Program-made: the position numbers and the translations under genes
DNA from: Anaerococcus nagyae
GTDB lineage: Bacteria > Bacillota > Clostridia > Tissierellales > Peptoniphilaceae
Length of the DNA stretch: 64,000 nucleotides
Direction of reading: 5' to 3'
Assembly: GCF_017874535.1 (NCBI RefSeq)
Contig: NZ_JAGGLS010000001.1
Location: 310,001-374,000 of the forward strand
Notes under the pieces: generated by a model
Database searches by the model: none
What the model was told of the DNA's origin: nothing
Seen by the model: the letters and a program-made list of their open reading frames with translations, nothing else
In this document: positions 27,673-37,822 of the stretch, piece after piece
Layout of the letters: every line of letters begins with the position of its first letter
Numbering within the stretch: the first letter of the stretch is position 1

Positions 27673-28200
27673 CTAATCTTTATCCAAGTCATCTTTGATT
27701 TGGTCTATTTTATCAATCATTTCTTTTGATAGGGGAAATGATTTAAAATTCCTATTAAAGTCCTTTTTGCGTGTTCGATTGATTTTTCTTTGGTTATTAT
27801 ATATATCTGCTCTAAGCTCATTTGCTGTTACTCTACTAGCTCCTTTGCTTGTAACTAGGACTTGAATCTGTCCATCATCTGTTACTACCTTTAGGTTATG
27901 CTTATGGCTTATTTTTAATATTTGCTTTTCTATATAAGTATCTGCTGTTTGAAATCTCTTGGTATAGACTATCTTAATGCCATATTTTTCTATTATGGTT
28001 TCTTTTGGTCTATCTAAATTATAAGCATCAAATACTATTATAATTTCTTCTCCACTTAGGGATTTATATTCAGCCATCTCATCTATAAGCTTATCTCTAG
28101 CTGCCTCCAGTGAGGATTTTGATATTTCTAATAGATTGGACCACGCATTTATTACATTATAACCATCAACTATGGTTATATTTTTTCTACTGGAAGTCAT
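27673..28200 (-). CDS. YacP/Rae1-type NYN-domain endoribonuclease
   Basis: The 175-residue protein begins ITIVDGYNVINAWSNL and has IIIVFDAYNLDRP and KVVTDDGQIQ, the conserved Asp positions of the NYN/PIN-like YacP family. In Bacillus the homologue Rae1 is a ribosome-associated A-site endoribonuclease; the same role is inferred here. The start overlaps the end of rlmB by 14 bases. This yacP-after-rlmB order is conserved across Firmicutes. Confidence 0.9.
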   Translation of the reverse strand: MTSSRKNITIVDGYNVINAWSNLLEISKSSLEAARDKLIDEMAEYKSLSGEEIIIVFDAYNLDRPKETIIEKYGIKIVYTKRFQTADTYIEKQILKISHKHNLKVVTDDGQIQVLVTSKGASRVTANELRADIYNNQRKINRTRKKDFNRNFKSFPLSKEMIDKIDQIKDDLDKD

Positions 28201-28891
28201 TTTGTCTTAGAACCTCATACATACAGGTAGCTGCTGCTACTGATGCATTTAACGAATTAACTTTACCTAGCATTGGAATTTTTATAAGTTCATCACAATT
28301 ATCTCTAACTAATCTACTTATACCATCGCCCTCGTTACCTACAACTATGGCCACCTTGCCAGTAAGATTTGTAGCTGATAGACTATTTTTTGATTCTCCT
28401 GCTAAACCATAAACCCAAAATCCATCTTTTTTTATAGTTTCTATAGTTTGATTGAGATTAGTCACCATAAAAATTTTTATATTGTTGATAGCTCCAGCAC
28501 TTGTTTTATATACTGTTGGATTTACCTTTGCTGACCTATGTTCTGGGATGATTACTCCATCAAAACCAAAACTTTCAGCAGATCTTATTATAGCTCCAAG
28601 ATTATGAGGATCTTCGATTTTATCTAAAAGTATTAATCTCTTAGCTTCCTTTAAATCTTCTAAACTAGCATATTTAAAAGAATTAACCTCAATCATAACT
28701 CCTTGATGATTGCCATTATAGTTTTCAAAAAAATTTTTATCTACAAATTCAATTTTAACATTTTTTTTATTAAGTTTATCTATAATTTTTTTTACTATAG
28801 GAGTTTTTTGATCTATTATATAAGCTTTGTGAATTTTCTGTCCATTATCTATAGTTTCTAATACTGGTTTTCTTCCATAAATCTTATCCAT
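28187..28891 (-). CDS. rlmB: 23S rRNA (guanosine-2'-O-)-methyltransferase RlmB
   Basis: This 234-residue SPOUT methyltransferase has an N-terminal substrate-binding domain (IYGRKPVLETI) and the three SPOUT motifs: LDKIEDPHNLGAIIRSAESF, IVVGNEGDGISRLV and KIPMLGKVNSLNASVAAA. It methylates the 2'-O of G2251 (E. coli numbering) in 23S rRNA. The chosen ATG at 28891 overlaps the cysS stop as TAATG and has GGGAG eight bases upstream; an in-frame ATG five codons earlier lies inside cysS and lacks a ribosome site. The mini-RNase III gene mrnC, often between cysS and rlmB, is absent here. Confidence 0.95.
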   Translation of the reverse strand: MDKIYGRKPVLETIDNGQKIHKAYIIDQKTPIVKKIIDKLNKKNVKIEFVDKNFFENYNGNHQGVMIEVNSFKYASLEDLKEAKRLILLDKIEDPHNLGAIIRSAESFGFDGVIIPEHRSAKVNPTVYKTSAGAINNIKIFMVTNLNQTIETIKKDGFWVYGLAGESKNSLSATNLTGKVAIVVGNEGDGISRLVRDNCDELIKIPMLGKVNSLNASVAAATCMYEVLRQNDFQ

Positions 28892-30312
28892 TAGATAAGC
28901 TCCCATTTCACACCATCACGTGTGTCCTTTATAGCAACTCCCATTTCTTTAAGTTCATCTCGAATTTGATCAGCCTTATCATAATCTTTATTTTTCTTAG
29001 CCTGATTTCTTTGCTCAATTAGATCTTCTATCTTTGATTCATCTATAGTATCATTTGATTTTTTACGATTTTCTATTCCTAAAACATTCTCTAATTCTAC
29101 TAATTCATCTAAAACAGCTTTTATTAGTTCCTTAGAATTTTTTAAGCTAATCTTTGTATTGGCAAATTTAACTAAATCAAAGACTACTGTTATGGCATCT
29201 GCTGTATTTAGGTCATCATCCATAACTTCTATAAATCTATCACGAAAACTATCTAATTGATCGACTAAAGCTTTTTCGTCCTCTTTAATTTGACTGTTAT
29301 TTGCATTTTCTAGTAATTCCTCTAGTCTAAACACTGAATTATTTATCCTATCTAAAGAATTGCTAGCTCCCTTAATGATTTCTCTAGTAAAGTTGATTGG
29401 TTGTCGGTAATTAGTAGTAAGTAACCAAAATCTAATTACCATTAAGTCGTACTCTTTTTTGATATCATGAAGAGTAAAGAAGTTTCCTAAAGACTTACTC
29501 ATCTTTGTACCATCTACTTGGATCATTCCATTGTGCATCCAATAATTAGCAAAAGTCTTTTCATTAAGTGTTTCAGATTGAGCTATTTCATTTTCATGGT
29601 GTGGGAACTCTAGATCTTCTCCACCAGCGTGGATATCAATAGTTTCACCTAAAATATTTTTACTCATAGTAGAGCATTCTATATGCCAACCTGGACGTCC
29701 CTTGCCCCAGGGAGAATCCCAAGAAATTTCACCTTCTTTTTTTGTCTTTTTCCAAAGAGCAAAATCTACTGGACTTTCTTTTTTGCTAGAATCTGCGCTT
29801 TCAAGTCTATTACTTGCTCCATGAACTAAATCAGCTACATTTTTACCTGACAATTTTCCATAATCATTAGCCTTAGAAACTCTAAAATAAACGTCTCCAT
29901 CTACAACATATGCTGCATCTTTTTCAATAAGACCTTCTACAAATTTTATAATCTCATCCATAAGTTCTGTAGCTCTTGGATGAATAGTTGATTTTTCATC
30001 TAAGTTTAGATCTGATGCATCTTCCATAAAAGCCTTGATGTATTTATCTGTGACCTCTTTTGTAGTAATGCCTTCTGCTATAGACTTATTGATTATCTTA
30101 TCATCTACATCTGTGAAGTTTACAACATAGGTCACATCATAGCCTCTAAATTTGGCATACCTTTTGAATGTGTCAAATACTACAAGAGGCCTTGCATTTC
30201 CTATGTGCATATAATCATAAACAGTAGGCCCACAGACATACATCCTTATTTTATTTTCTTCAATTGGAATAAATTCTTCTGTCTTTCTTGTGAGCGTGTT
30301 ATGAATTTTCAT
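28891..30312 (-). CDS. cysS: cysteinyl-tRNA synthetase
   Basis: The 473-residue class I synthetase has MYVCGPTVYDYMHIGNARP (zinc-binding Cys and the HIGH motif) near residue 28, GWHIECSTMS with the second zinc Cys, HHENEIAQSE and KMSKSLGNF (about residue 265). The C-terminal anticodon domain includes RNQAKKNKDYDKADQIRDEL, typical of CysS. It charges tRNA-Cys in the cytoplasm. It begins immediately after the gltX stop and overlaps rlmB by one base, so gltX, cysS, rlmB, yacP and probably the sigma gene are one transcription unit. Confidence 0.98.
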   Translation of the reverse strand: MKIHNTLTRKTEEFIPIEENKIRMYVCGPTVYDYMHIGNARPLVVFDTFKRYAKFRGYDVTYVVNFTDVDDKIINKSIAEGITTKEVTDKYIKAFMEDASDLNLDEKSTIHPRATELMDEIIKFVEGLIEKDAAYVVDGDVYFRVSKANDYGKLSGKNVADLVHGASNRLESADSSKKESPVDFALWKKTKKEGEISWDSPWGKGRPGWHIECSTMSKNILGETIDIHAGGEDLEFPHHENEIAQSETLNEKTFANYWMHNGMIQVDGTKMSKSLGNFFTLHDIKKEYDLMVIRFWLLTTNYRQPINFTREIIKGASNSLDRINNSVFRLEELLENANNSQIKEDEKALVDQLDSFRDRFIEVMDDDLNTADAITVVFDLVKFANTKISLKNSKELIKAVLDELVELENVLGIENRKKSNDTIDESKIEDLIEQRNQAKKNKDYDKADQIRDELKEMGVAIKDTRDGVKWELI

Positions 30313-31794
30313 TTAAAAATTTTCCTTTACGTAATTAAGTCTTTGTGCTATTTTCTCTTTACCCATTAATACCATAACAGATGATAAGTCTGGGCCGTGT
30401 ACTGATCCTGTGATTGCCGCTCTAACTGGGAACCAAAGATTTTTGCCTTTGATACCTGTTTCTTTTTGTATAATCTTCATAATAGAGCCAGCAAATTCTT
30501 CATCTATTTCATCTATTTTATCTAACTTTTCTATATATGAATCGATAAGTTTCTTAGTATCCTCTTCTTTTAAAACTTCTTTAGCTTCATCTTGCCAATC
30601 TACTTTATTATCATCTAAATAATAATTTTTAGAGAGTTTAGGGGCATCTGAGAACTTATCAATTGCTGATTGCCATGTATTTGCTAATAGTAGTAAGTTA
30701 TGGTCTGAATAATCTTCATCAATTAGGCCAGATTCTACCATGTATGGCTTTATTTCTTTTGCTAAATCTTCTGGGCTCATTTCACGTACATAGTGTCCAT
30801 TTACCCAATCTAGTTTTCTCTTATCAAATACAGCACCAGTTTTATTTACTCTATCAAAGTCAAATTGTCGAGCTAATTCTTTTATAGTAAAGATTTCTTC
30901 TTCACTATCTGGTGACCATCCTAAAAGTGCTAGGAAATTGATCAAACCTTCTGGTGTATATCCTTCTTCTATGAAGTCTTCTACCATCCCATCACCATTT
31001 CTCTTTGAATATTTCTTATGATCTTCATTAAGAACGGTTGGTAGGTGGATATATTCTGGAGTATCCCATCCAAAAGCTTCATATAAATACACATGTTTTG
31101 GAGTTGATGATATCCATTCATCTCCACGTACTACATGGGTAATTTTCATCAAGTGATCATCTACCACTACTGCAAAGTGGTATGTTGGATATCCATCTCT
31201 TTTTATAAGAACTTGATCATCCATATCATTTGTATTAAATGTAATTTTACCCTTAATTCTATCTTCAAATGAGATATCACGATCTTTTGGTAGTTTTAGT
31301 CTAACTGTGTATTCTTCACCATTTGCTACTCTTTGTTTAGCTTCTTCAAGTGGAATAGAACGGCAAAGTCCATCATATCTTGGTGTTAGTCCATCAGCTT
31401 TTTGTCTATCACGAACTTTATCAATTCTTTCTTGAGAGCAGAAGCAATAATAAGCCTTATCTTCTTCTATAAGTTTTTCGATATATTTATTGTAAATACC
31501 TGCTTCAACCCTCTCAGATTGAATATATGGGCCGTATTCTCCTTTTTGGATAACTTCACCATTGCTATCAAGCATTACACCTTCATCTATTTCTACTCCA
31601 GACCATTCTAGAGCCTTTAATAAATTTTCAAGTGCTCCTTCTACAAATCTAGTCCTATCAGTATCTTCTATTCTAAGAACCATAGCTCCATCTGTATGAC
31701 GTGCATATAAATAATTAAATAATGCAGTTCTAAGTCCACCAATGTGTAAATAACCAGTTGGTGATGGAGCAAATCTTACTCTAACATCGCTCAT
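30313..31794 (-). CDS. gltX: glutamyl-tRNA synthetase
   Basis: This 493-residue class I synthetase starts MSDVRVRFAPSPTGYLHIGG, containing the HIGH-equivalent HIGG, and has a KMSKS variant KYSKRNGD at about residue 250. RIEDTDRTRFVEGA and VVDDHLMKITHVVRGDEWI are typical. The ATG at 31794 has AAAAGGAG upstream; the open frame runs 40 codons further through the promoter and a hairpin and is not coding. In organisms without GlnRS this enzyme also charges tRNA-Gln. First gene of the translation block. Confidence 0.98.
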   Translation of the reverse strand: MSDVRVRFAPSPTGYLHIGGLRTALFNYLYARHTDGAMVLRIEDTDRTRFVEGALENLLKALEWSGVEIDEGVMLDSNGEVIQKGEYGPYIQSERVEAGIYNKYIEKLIEEDKAYYCFCSQERIDKVRDRQKADGLTPRYDGLCRSIPLEEAKQRVANGEEYTVRLKLPKDRDISFEDRIKGKITFNTNDMDDQVLIKRDGYPTYHFAVVVDDHLMKITHVVRGDEWISSTPKHVYLYEAFGWDTPEYIHLPTVLNEDHKKYSKRNGDGMVEDFIEEGYTPEGLINFLALLGWSPDSEEEIFTIKELARQFDFDRVNKTGAVFDKRKLDWVNGHYVREMSPEDLAKEIKPYMVESGLIDEDYSDHNLLLLANTWQSAIDKFSDAPKLSKNYYLDDNKVDWQDEAKEVLKEEDTKKLIDSYIEKLDKIDEIDEEFAGSIMKIIQKETGIKGKNLWFPVRAAITGSVHGPDLSSVMVLMGKEKIAQRLNYVKENF

Positions 31795-31833
31795 AGTAAC
31801 TCCTTTTAAATTAATTCTAATATACTTAATTTC

Positions 31834-31863
31834 ATTATAATATATATTTAAACTACTTATCAA
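31834..31863 (-). promoter_or_regulatory. promoter of the gltX operon
   Basis: TTGATA (31858-31863) and TATAAT (31834-31839), read on the minus strand, are 18 bases apart, about 40 bases upstream of the gltX start. No T-box motif follows it. Confidence 0.65.
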
Positions 31864-31887
31864 TAGATTTGCTAATAAGATAATGAA

Positions 31888-31908
31888 AGGGAGTGCAAAA
31901 CACTCCCT
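31888..31908 (-). terminator. terminator of the pepF-M20-FNT operon
   Basis: Perfect 8-base arms AGGGAGTG (31888-31895) and CACTCCCT (31901-31908) with a 5-base loop, followed on the minus strand by TTTCATTATCTT. It lies upstream of the gltX promoter and about 180 bases after the FNT stop. Confidence 0.65.
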
Positions 31909-32089
31909 CCACAATTAACTTATTTAATTATAACATTGCTTACTCTAAAAATCAACTTTGTCAAGGATTTCTATTGTAAGATTTAACTTAACTTATTTTT
32001 ACCCATTTAAAGCTGTAATATTATCTATAATAAAGATCTAATTCTTTAAAGTTTTTCATGTAATTTTTGTCTCTTTTAGCTATTCAATA

Positions 32090-32749
32090 TTATCCTTTCA
32101 GCCTAAAATTATCATCATAAAGCAAGGCTACTGTAGGGATTACTAAGCCTCCTATTATATTTCCAAATAATACCACTAAAAATACAAGTATAGTCTGTTT
32201 GTTAAACTCCCCTGCTAGGAAAAAATAAAAGCTATCAGCTATACTATGTTCAAAACTCGATAATACAAAGGTCATTATTGAAATAAATATAGCTAAATAC
32301 TTGCCAACCTGATAAGGGTTATACTTAAACTGATGGGTCGCGTTGGTCACAAACATATTACAAAATATAGATAAGACAAACATAGATCCTAGGGAGTCTG
32401 AAAGCTTTACAGCTGTTCGTTCTTGAGCTTTCAAAACTAGATCTGGTCCTATTCTAGTAAACTTTATAAGATTTGCTACTAGAAAGGTCCCCAAAAGATT
32501 AGCTATTAATACTACAAACAGTCTTTTACTATAAGATATTTTCTCATTATAAAAAAAGTAACCAATCATACCGGTGAAAAGGTTATATTTAAGACTTAAA
32601 ATTATAAATAAGGCACCAGCAAATAAAAATGCTCCTAGATAAGGATTTTCTGTAGAAAGAAGAACTATTCCACCAAATCCAACAATAATTCCCGCCATAA
32701 GGGCAAGGATAAAATCTTTATATTTATCACTACCTTGTAATTGTTTCAT
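32090..32749 (-). CDS. formate/nitrite transporter (FNT) family channel
   Basis: The 219-residue protein has six hydrophobic segments as in FNT channels. Conserved elements are LKYNLFTGMIGYFF (variant of the LYTGN loop), FCNMFVTNATHQF and SSFEHSIADSFYF, the last carrying the central histidine region. FNT proteins pass formate, nitrite, hydrosulfide or small carboxylates. The start chosen, ATG 32749, follows GAGG by seven bases; ATG 32770 seven codons earlier is possible. It overlaps the M20 gene by 20 bases, which suggests co-translation. Confidence 0.85.
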   Translation of the reverse strand: MKQLQGSDKYKDFILALMAGIIVGFGGIVLLSTENPYLGAFLFAGALFIILSLKYNLFTGMIGYFFYNEKISYSKRLFVVLIANLLGTFLVANLIKFTRIGPDLVLKAQERTAVKLSDSLGSMFVLSIFCNMFVTNATHQFKYNPYQVGKYLAIFISIMTFVLSSFEHSIADSFYFFLAGEFNKQTILVFLVVLFGNIIGGLVIPTVALLYDDNFRLKG

Positions 32750-34034
32750 AAATATCCTCAATTTCTTCATCAGATCTATCTTCTTCTATAAAGAAGTCTC
32801 TTAATCTATTTTTATAAGGCCTATCCGCAAGCTCTATGTCAGAATTTAAGAAATCTACAACGAATCTTGCAGTAGCAGCAGTGCCATGTATAAGTGCTTT
32901 TTCATCCAAATCAAATTTTGGACTATGAAGAGCTGCTCCGCTTCCTTTTTCTTCATTATTTATTCCAAGCATAATATATAAGCTTGGCCACTGATAAGAA
33001 TAAGTTGCAAAAGTATCTGATCCCATAGATGGACTAGCTTCTTTTACGAAATCTTCTCCTAGTTCATCAGTCATAGAAGTAAGAGCAAGAGCCGATAGAT
33101 TTAGGTCATTTATTATTGGGAAACGAGGTTTGGTATAAGTATCAAAAATCACTTTACAATTATTAGCCTTGGACTTATTAATTATTAGAGATTTAAAATC
33201 TTCATAAAATTTATAACCGACTTTTTCCCTATCAAAAAATCTCATACTACCTCTAAATCTTAATTTGTCAGGTATTTGGTTATATTTATTTCCCATTTGT
33301 ACTGCCCCTATGGAATAGGTCATAGGATCAAATGGTGAAAAGTTATTCATTCTAAGAGACTTAAGTCCACTATAAATATCTACAAAGCAATCTAATGGAT
33401 TATTGGCTTCATAGGGACGAGAACCATGTCCACTATTTCCTTTAATAGTTATGTCAAAAGCCAAAGAACCTGCATTGATCCCCCCAGCTCCTATAGCCAT
33501 TACTCCAGACTTATAGTCTGGAGAGACATGGATAGCATAGCAAGCATCTATATTTATATTTTTACTATCAAGGTAAGCAAGAAGGTACTTATAACCCTTA
33601 CCACTCTCTTCTCCTCTTTCAAAGCATAATATTACACTTCCAGCAAAATCATCCTTTACTTCATTTAATATTCTAGCAGCCGTCAAAAGTATAGAGGTAT
33701 GACCATCGTGTCCACAAGCATGCATTACTCCTTCATTTTTACTTTTAACAATGCGTGGCTTGCTTAGGTTATTATCTGGCTCATCAAAGGGAAGAGCATC
33801 AAGATCTGCCCTTAAAAGTATAGTCTTAGGATTATTATTATTTTTATTTCCATCTATAAATCCTAATATTCCTCCCTGGTTGACTATATCGTAAGATACT
33901 CCCATTTGACCTAACTTTTGACAAACAAGTTTTACAGTTTCTTCTTCTTTGCCCGCTAGCTCTGGGATTTTATGCATTTTTCTTCTAATATCTACAGTGT
34001 AATCAAAAAGCTCATTAGCTTTTCCTAAAAACAT
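32730..34034 (-). CDS. M20D-type amidohydrolase
   Basis: The 434-residue metallo-amidohydrolase has RRKMHKIPELAGKEEETV near the N-terminus, LLRADLDALPF, HACGHDGHTSILLTAA with the metal His/Asp residues, and FERGEESGKG with the catalytic Glu. The family includes N-acyl-L-amino acid and hippurate hydrolases and aminobenzoyl-glutamate hydrolase-like enzymes. The lid domain (about 190-300) is present. Its start overlaps the pepF stop by one base (TAATG) and its end overlaps the FNT gene. It probably releases amino acids from N-acylated or peptide substrates in the cytoplasm. Confidence 0.88.
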   Translation of the reverse strand: MFLGKANELFDYTVDIRRKMHKIPELAGKEEETVKLVCQKLGQMGVSYDIVNQGGILGFIDGNKNNNNPKTILLRADLDALPFDEPDNNLSKPRIVKSKNEGVMHACGHDGHTSILLTAARILNEVKDDFAGSVILCFERGEESGKGYKYLLAYLDSKNINIDACYAIHVSPDYKSGVMAIGAGGINAGSLAFDITIKGNSGHGSRPYEANNPLDCFVDIYSGLKSLRMNNFSPFDPMTYSIGAVQMGNKYNQIPDKLRFRGSMRFFDREKVGYKFYEDFKSLIINKSKANNCKVIFDTYTKPRFPIINDLNLSALALTSMTDELGEDFVKEASPSMGSDTFATYSYQWPSLYIMLGINNEEKGSGAALHSPKFDLDEKALIHGTAATARFVVDFLNSDIELADRPYKNRLRDFFIEEDRSDEEIEDIYETITR

Positions 34035-35833
34035 TATTTATACATTCCTAACTTTTGGCAAAGCTCGTCTATTTGATCTACCAATGATCCTATAAAGGCA
34101 ACCGTTTCTGATATAGCTTTTGTATTTGTCATGTCAACACCAGCAGCTTTTGCCAAATCAATTGGACCTACTGATCCACCTAACTTAAGTACATCTATCC
34201 AAGTATCAACATCTTTTTTACTTCCATTTACAATCTTATCAGAAATAACTGTTCCTATTGTCAATCCCGCTTGATATGTGTATGGATATAGTCCCATATA
34301 ATAATGAGGTTGACGCATCCATGTTAATTCTGATCCATCTACCAATTTTACAGAATCTCCCCAGAATTCTTCTAATTTTTTTGTGAAGATTTGATTTAAA
34401 TCATCAGCACTTAGACTCTCGCCAGCTTCTACTTTTCTATAAACCTCTCTTTGGAAAGCAGCTTCTATAAAATGGGTTACAAAGTTATGGTAATAAGTTT
34501 TAGAAATCATTGTAGCAAGTACCCAAAGCTTCTCGCGATCATCACTCGCTTTATTTAATAAAAATCTTTCCATGGTGATTTCATTTGCTGTTGATGGAGC
34601 TTCTACAAAATACATACTCATATCATTATTTAAAGCATTTTGATTACTATTTGAATAATAATATTGTCCAGCATGCCCTAATTCATGGGCTAAGGTCATT
34701 ACTTGGCTCATCTTGTTATTATAAGTTGTCATAATAAATGGATGTGATCCATAAGGACCAGACGCAAAGGCTCCTGTACGCTTACCAATATTTTGAGCAT
34801 AGTCAATCCATCTTTCATCAAAGGCACGATTTAGAACTTGCCCGTACTCTTCCCCAAGATTTGAAAGACCCTCAATAATATATTCGCGAGCACCATCAAT
34901 TGTTACTTCTGGTTCATATTCTGGATCTATAGCAAGTTTTAAATCAGCATAGGTCATCTCATCTAGACCATAAACTCCCTTAATTATCCCAGCGTATTTT
35001 CTCATATGAGGTGCAAGCTCTTCCATAATTGTATCTATATGATTCTCATAAATTTCTTTGTCTACATCTTGTCGTGAAAGTAGGTAATCAAATACTGTAT
35101 CATAACCCCTAATATCCGATATTCTTTTTTCATTTTCTACGTGAGTTGTATAGACAGAAGCATCTGAGTTTTGATATTTTCTTAAAACATCGTGGTATCT
35201 TTTAAAAGCTTCACGACGTAAGTCATCACGAGGATCAGCTTCCAAAAACTCTTCAAAAGTATTATGATTTAATACAATTTCTTCACCATCATATTCAAAA
35301 TCTTCAAAGTCCATATCTGCATAGCGAATATCACTATATGATTTATACGGCGCATCAAATGTTGGAATTAGATTTGCTAAGACCTTTTCTGTTTCGTCAG
35401 ATAGTAAATATTTAGAATTATCAATTACCCTATCAATATAATACTTATATTCTGGATAACTTGTCTTTGTTTCTTCTAGTAAGCTTTTATCAGTTTTTGC
35501 AAGCATTGATTCAAAAAAGCTTAGATTCGCATCGATCTTACTCATTTCATTTGCAAAATTTGCAAATCTCTTCATTACGCTTGAATTTGAAGTATCAACT
35601 TCTGTAGTAATACTTGCAAAAGTTGAAAGTCTATCAGTTAATGCAGCAATCTCTGAATAAGCTTCTAAAGCTTCATAAATTTGATCAGATGAATTACACT
35701 CTTTGTATTTTTTTACAAAAATATCTGACATTTTTTTCAAATCTTCAATGCCATCTAAAAAAACCTCATCACTTTCAAAAAGTTCTTCTATGGCCCATGT
35801 TTCATTTATATCAACTTCATTGCGTTTTTTCAT
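34034..35833 (-). CDS. pepF: oligoendopeptidase F (M3 family)
   Basis: The 599-residue zinc metallopeptidase has the HExxH motif LAHELGHAGQYYYS at about residue 385 and the downstream Glu helix YFVEAPSTANEITMERFLL. YDTVFDYLLSRQDVDKEIY and FDERWIDYAQNIGKRTGAF are typical of PepF. Length agrees with the family (about 600). It cuts oligopeptides of roughly 7-17 residues in the cytoplasm. It heads an operon with the M20 amidohydrolase and the FNT channel; AAAGGGAGG precedes the start. Confidence 0.96.
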   Translation of the reverse strand: MKKRNEVDINETWAIEELFESDEVFLDGIEDLKKMSDIFVKKYKECNSSDQIYEALEAYSEIAALTDRLSTFASITTEVDTSNSSVMKRFANFANEMSKIDANLSFFESMLAKTDKSLLEETKTSYPEYKYYIDRVIDNSKYLLSDETEKVLANLIPTFDAPYKSYSDIRYADMDFEDFEYDGEEIVLNHNTFEEFLEADPRDDLRREAFKRYHDVLRKYQNSDASVYTTHVENEKRISDIRGYDTVFDYLLSRQDVDKEIYENHIDTIMEELAPHMRKYAGIIKGVYGLDEMTYADLKLAIDPEYEPEVTIDGAREYIIEGLSNLGEEYGQVLNRAFDERWIDYAQNIGKRTGAFASGPYGSHPFIMTTYNNKMSQVMTLAHELGHAGQYYYSNSNQNALNNDMSMYFVEAPSTANEITMERFLLNKASDDREKLWVLATMISKTYYHNFVTHFIEAAFQREVYRKVEAGESLSADDLNQIFTKKLEEFWGDSVKLVDGSELTWMRQPHYYMGLYPYTYQAGLTIGTVISDKIVNGSKKDVDTWIDVLKLGGSVGPIDLAKAAGVDMTNTKAISETVAFIGSLVDQIDELCQKLGMYK

Positions 35834-36124
35834 GATTACCTCCCTTTGTAATATTATTTATACATTCATTTGTATTTTATTTTACCATAAAAGCCTAGTA
35901 AAACGATAGTACTGTATGTTAGGTAAAATGACAATTATAAATAGAACAAAGCTTACTAAAAATTACATATATATGTAATTGATTTATGAAACTAGATTAA
36001 TATGCAAAAAAGATGATAAATAATATAAAAAAATTTCTGAAATTTAATCTAATAGTAAAAATAGCTTCTAGCCTACTAGAGACTCTGCCTTTACTCTTAT
36101 ATAAAAATTAACTTATATGTATTT

Positions 36125-36358
36125 TTATAGCAATTGGACTATCAAAAAGATTATAATCCCTACTGTCACTATAGGTATAAACAAATGAATTTTTTTATTT
36201 GTTTCTACATATCTATCCCACTCTTCTACTGCTTGATTCATAAATACAATTCCCATTAAGATAACATAAGTAGATCTTGTCATATCAACCTTTTTTATTA
36301 ATAATATAATGTATAAAACAGAAGCTATAGCAACTATTAATCTCCAAACTTTTTTCAT
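36125..36358 (-). CDS. small membrane protein of unknown function
   Basis: A 77-residue protein with three likely membrane segments (VWRLIVAIASVLYIILLIKK, about 28-45, and IPIVTVGIIIFLIVQLL at the end) and a short charged loop EEWDRYVETNKK. The start has AAAGGAGG upstream, so it is likely real. No family recognised. It stands alone: pepF upstream of it (35.8 kb) is on the same strand but more than 290 bases away, with no clear signal in between, and the M29 gene is divergent. Confidence 0.6.
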   Translation of the reverse strand: MKKVWRLIVAIASVLYIILLIKKVDMTRSTYVILMGIVFMNQAVEEWDRYVETNKKIHLFIPIVTVGIIIFLIVQLL

Positions 36359-36574
36359 ACTAGTCCTCCTTTAATTAAATATAGTGTATTTTGAGTATTA
36401 TATCTAATCAAAAGGTTAAAAAATCAATCATTTTAAATAATACTCTTACTTCCCCATCTATCTACATATTTTAAGAACTCAACGTTATTGCCTTTATAAT
36501 TTTTCTTATTTATATAGTATAGTATTAAAAACAATCTATAATGCAAAATATATTAGCAAAGAAAAGAGGGAACT

Positions 36575-37807
36575 ATGGATAAAAGAATAGAAAATTTTGC
36601 CAAACTTGCAGTAGAATTTGGTATAAATGTAAGAGAAGGAGAAGATGTATTAATCAACACACCTGTTGAAAGTCCAGAGCTTGCAAGACTTATAACAAAG
36701 GCAGCCTATGAAAAGGGTGCACGTAGTGTATCAATAGACTGGCGTGATGATACCATAACAAGGCTAACTTATGATAATCAAAGCCAAGAAACATTAAATG
36801 AAGTTGCTGATTGGAAAATAGAAAAATTAAAATATCAAATTGCTGATAAAAAATCGAATAGAATATCAATATCTGCAGAAGATCCAGACCTTTTAAAGGG
36901 CCTAGATGAAGCTAAAATATCAGAAGCAATTCGTGAGAATTCAAAAGCCACTAAAGAATTTGTAAAATATACTATGAATGATATAGTAAGCTGGCTTGTA
37001 ATATCAGTTCCAACCAAAAAATGGGCTAAGAAAGTTTTTCCAGATTTAAGCGAAGATGAAGCATATGATAAATTATGGAAAACAATTCTAGATGTATCAA
37101 GAGTTGAAGAATCATGGGAAGCCACTAAGAAAAATTGGAAAGATCATATAAATACTCTAGAAGAAAAAGCAGTTTATTTAAATGATCATCAATTTGATAA
37201 AGTTCATTACAAGTCATCAAATGGGACAGACCTATGGGTAAAGCTTCCTAAAGATCATATATGGATGAGCGCAGGATCTAAGAATGCCAAAGGAGATTTA
37301 TTTATTCCAAATATACCTACAGAGGAAGTATTTACAGCACCGCAATATGATGGAGTAGATGGCAGACTAGTTGCAACAAAACCTTTAGTATACAATGGCG
37401 TAATAATAAATAACTTTGAATTTACCTTTAAAGACGGAAAAGTAATTGACTTTGATGCTAAAGAGGGAAAGGATACTCTAGCAAAGATGCTAGACTCTGA
37501 TCAAGGAAGCAAAAACTTAGGAGAAATAGCACTAGTTCCATATGATAGCCCTATTTCCAATTCAAACATATTATTTTATAACACACTATTTGATGAGAAC
37601 GCATCTTGCCATTTTGCTCTAGGTAAGGCATACCCAACTTGCCTTGTAGGTGGTGCAGAACTTAAAGAAAGTGAACTAAATAGTAGAGGAATCAACGACT
37701 CACTAATCCACGAGGATTTCATGGTGGGAAGTAGTGACCTTGAAATTACAGGCTACAAAAACGATGAAGAATTTCCAATCTTTGAAAACGGAAACTGGGC
37801 ATTTTAG
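36575..37807 (+). CDS. M29 family aminopeptidase (AmpS/PepS-like)
   Basis: The 410-residue protein has the M29 (thermophilic aminopeptidase) hallmarks: VNVREGEDVLINTPVES-like start (here GINVREGEDVLINTPVE), IPTEEVFTAPQYDGVDGRLV with the metal Glu, LGEIALVPYDSPIS, LFYNTLFDENASCHFALG and HEDFMVGSSDLEITG. These supply the Glu/His/Asp ligands of the two-metal site. It removes N-terminal residues from peptides in the cytoplasm. A GAGGG ribosome site is present and a terminator follows, so it is a single-gene unit. Confidence 0.95.
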   Translation: MDKRIENFAKLAVEFGINVREGEDVLINTPVESPELARLITKAAYEKGARSVSIDWRDDTITRLTYDNQSQETLNEVADWKIEKLKYQIADKKSNRISISAEDPDLLKGLDEAKISEAIRENSKATKEFVKYTMNDIVSWLVISVPTKKWAKKVFPDLSEDEAYDKLWKTILDVSRVEESWEATKKNWKDHINTLEEKAVYLNDHQFDKVHYKSSNGTDLWVKLPKDHIWMSAGSKNAKGDLFIPNIPTEEVFTAPQYDGVDGRLVATKPLVYNGVIINNFEFTFKDGKVIDFDAKEGKDTLAKMLDSDQGSKNLGEIALVPYDSPISNSNILFYNTLFDENASCHFALGKAYPTCLVGGAELKESELNSRGINDSLIHEDFMVGSSDLEITGYKNDEEFPIFENGNWAF

Positions 37808-37822
37808 TTTAACTTTATATAT

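Noticed and set aside
31834-31912. A T-box upstream of gltX
   Set aside because: The hairpin at 31888-31908 lies upstream of the promoter and there is no AGGGTGG-type core, so it is only the terminator of the preceding operon.
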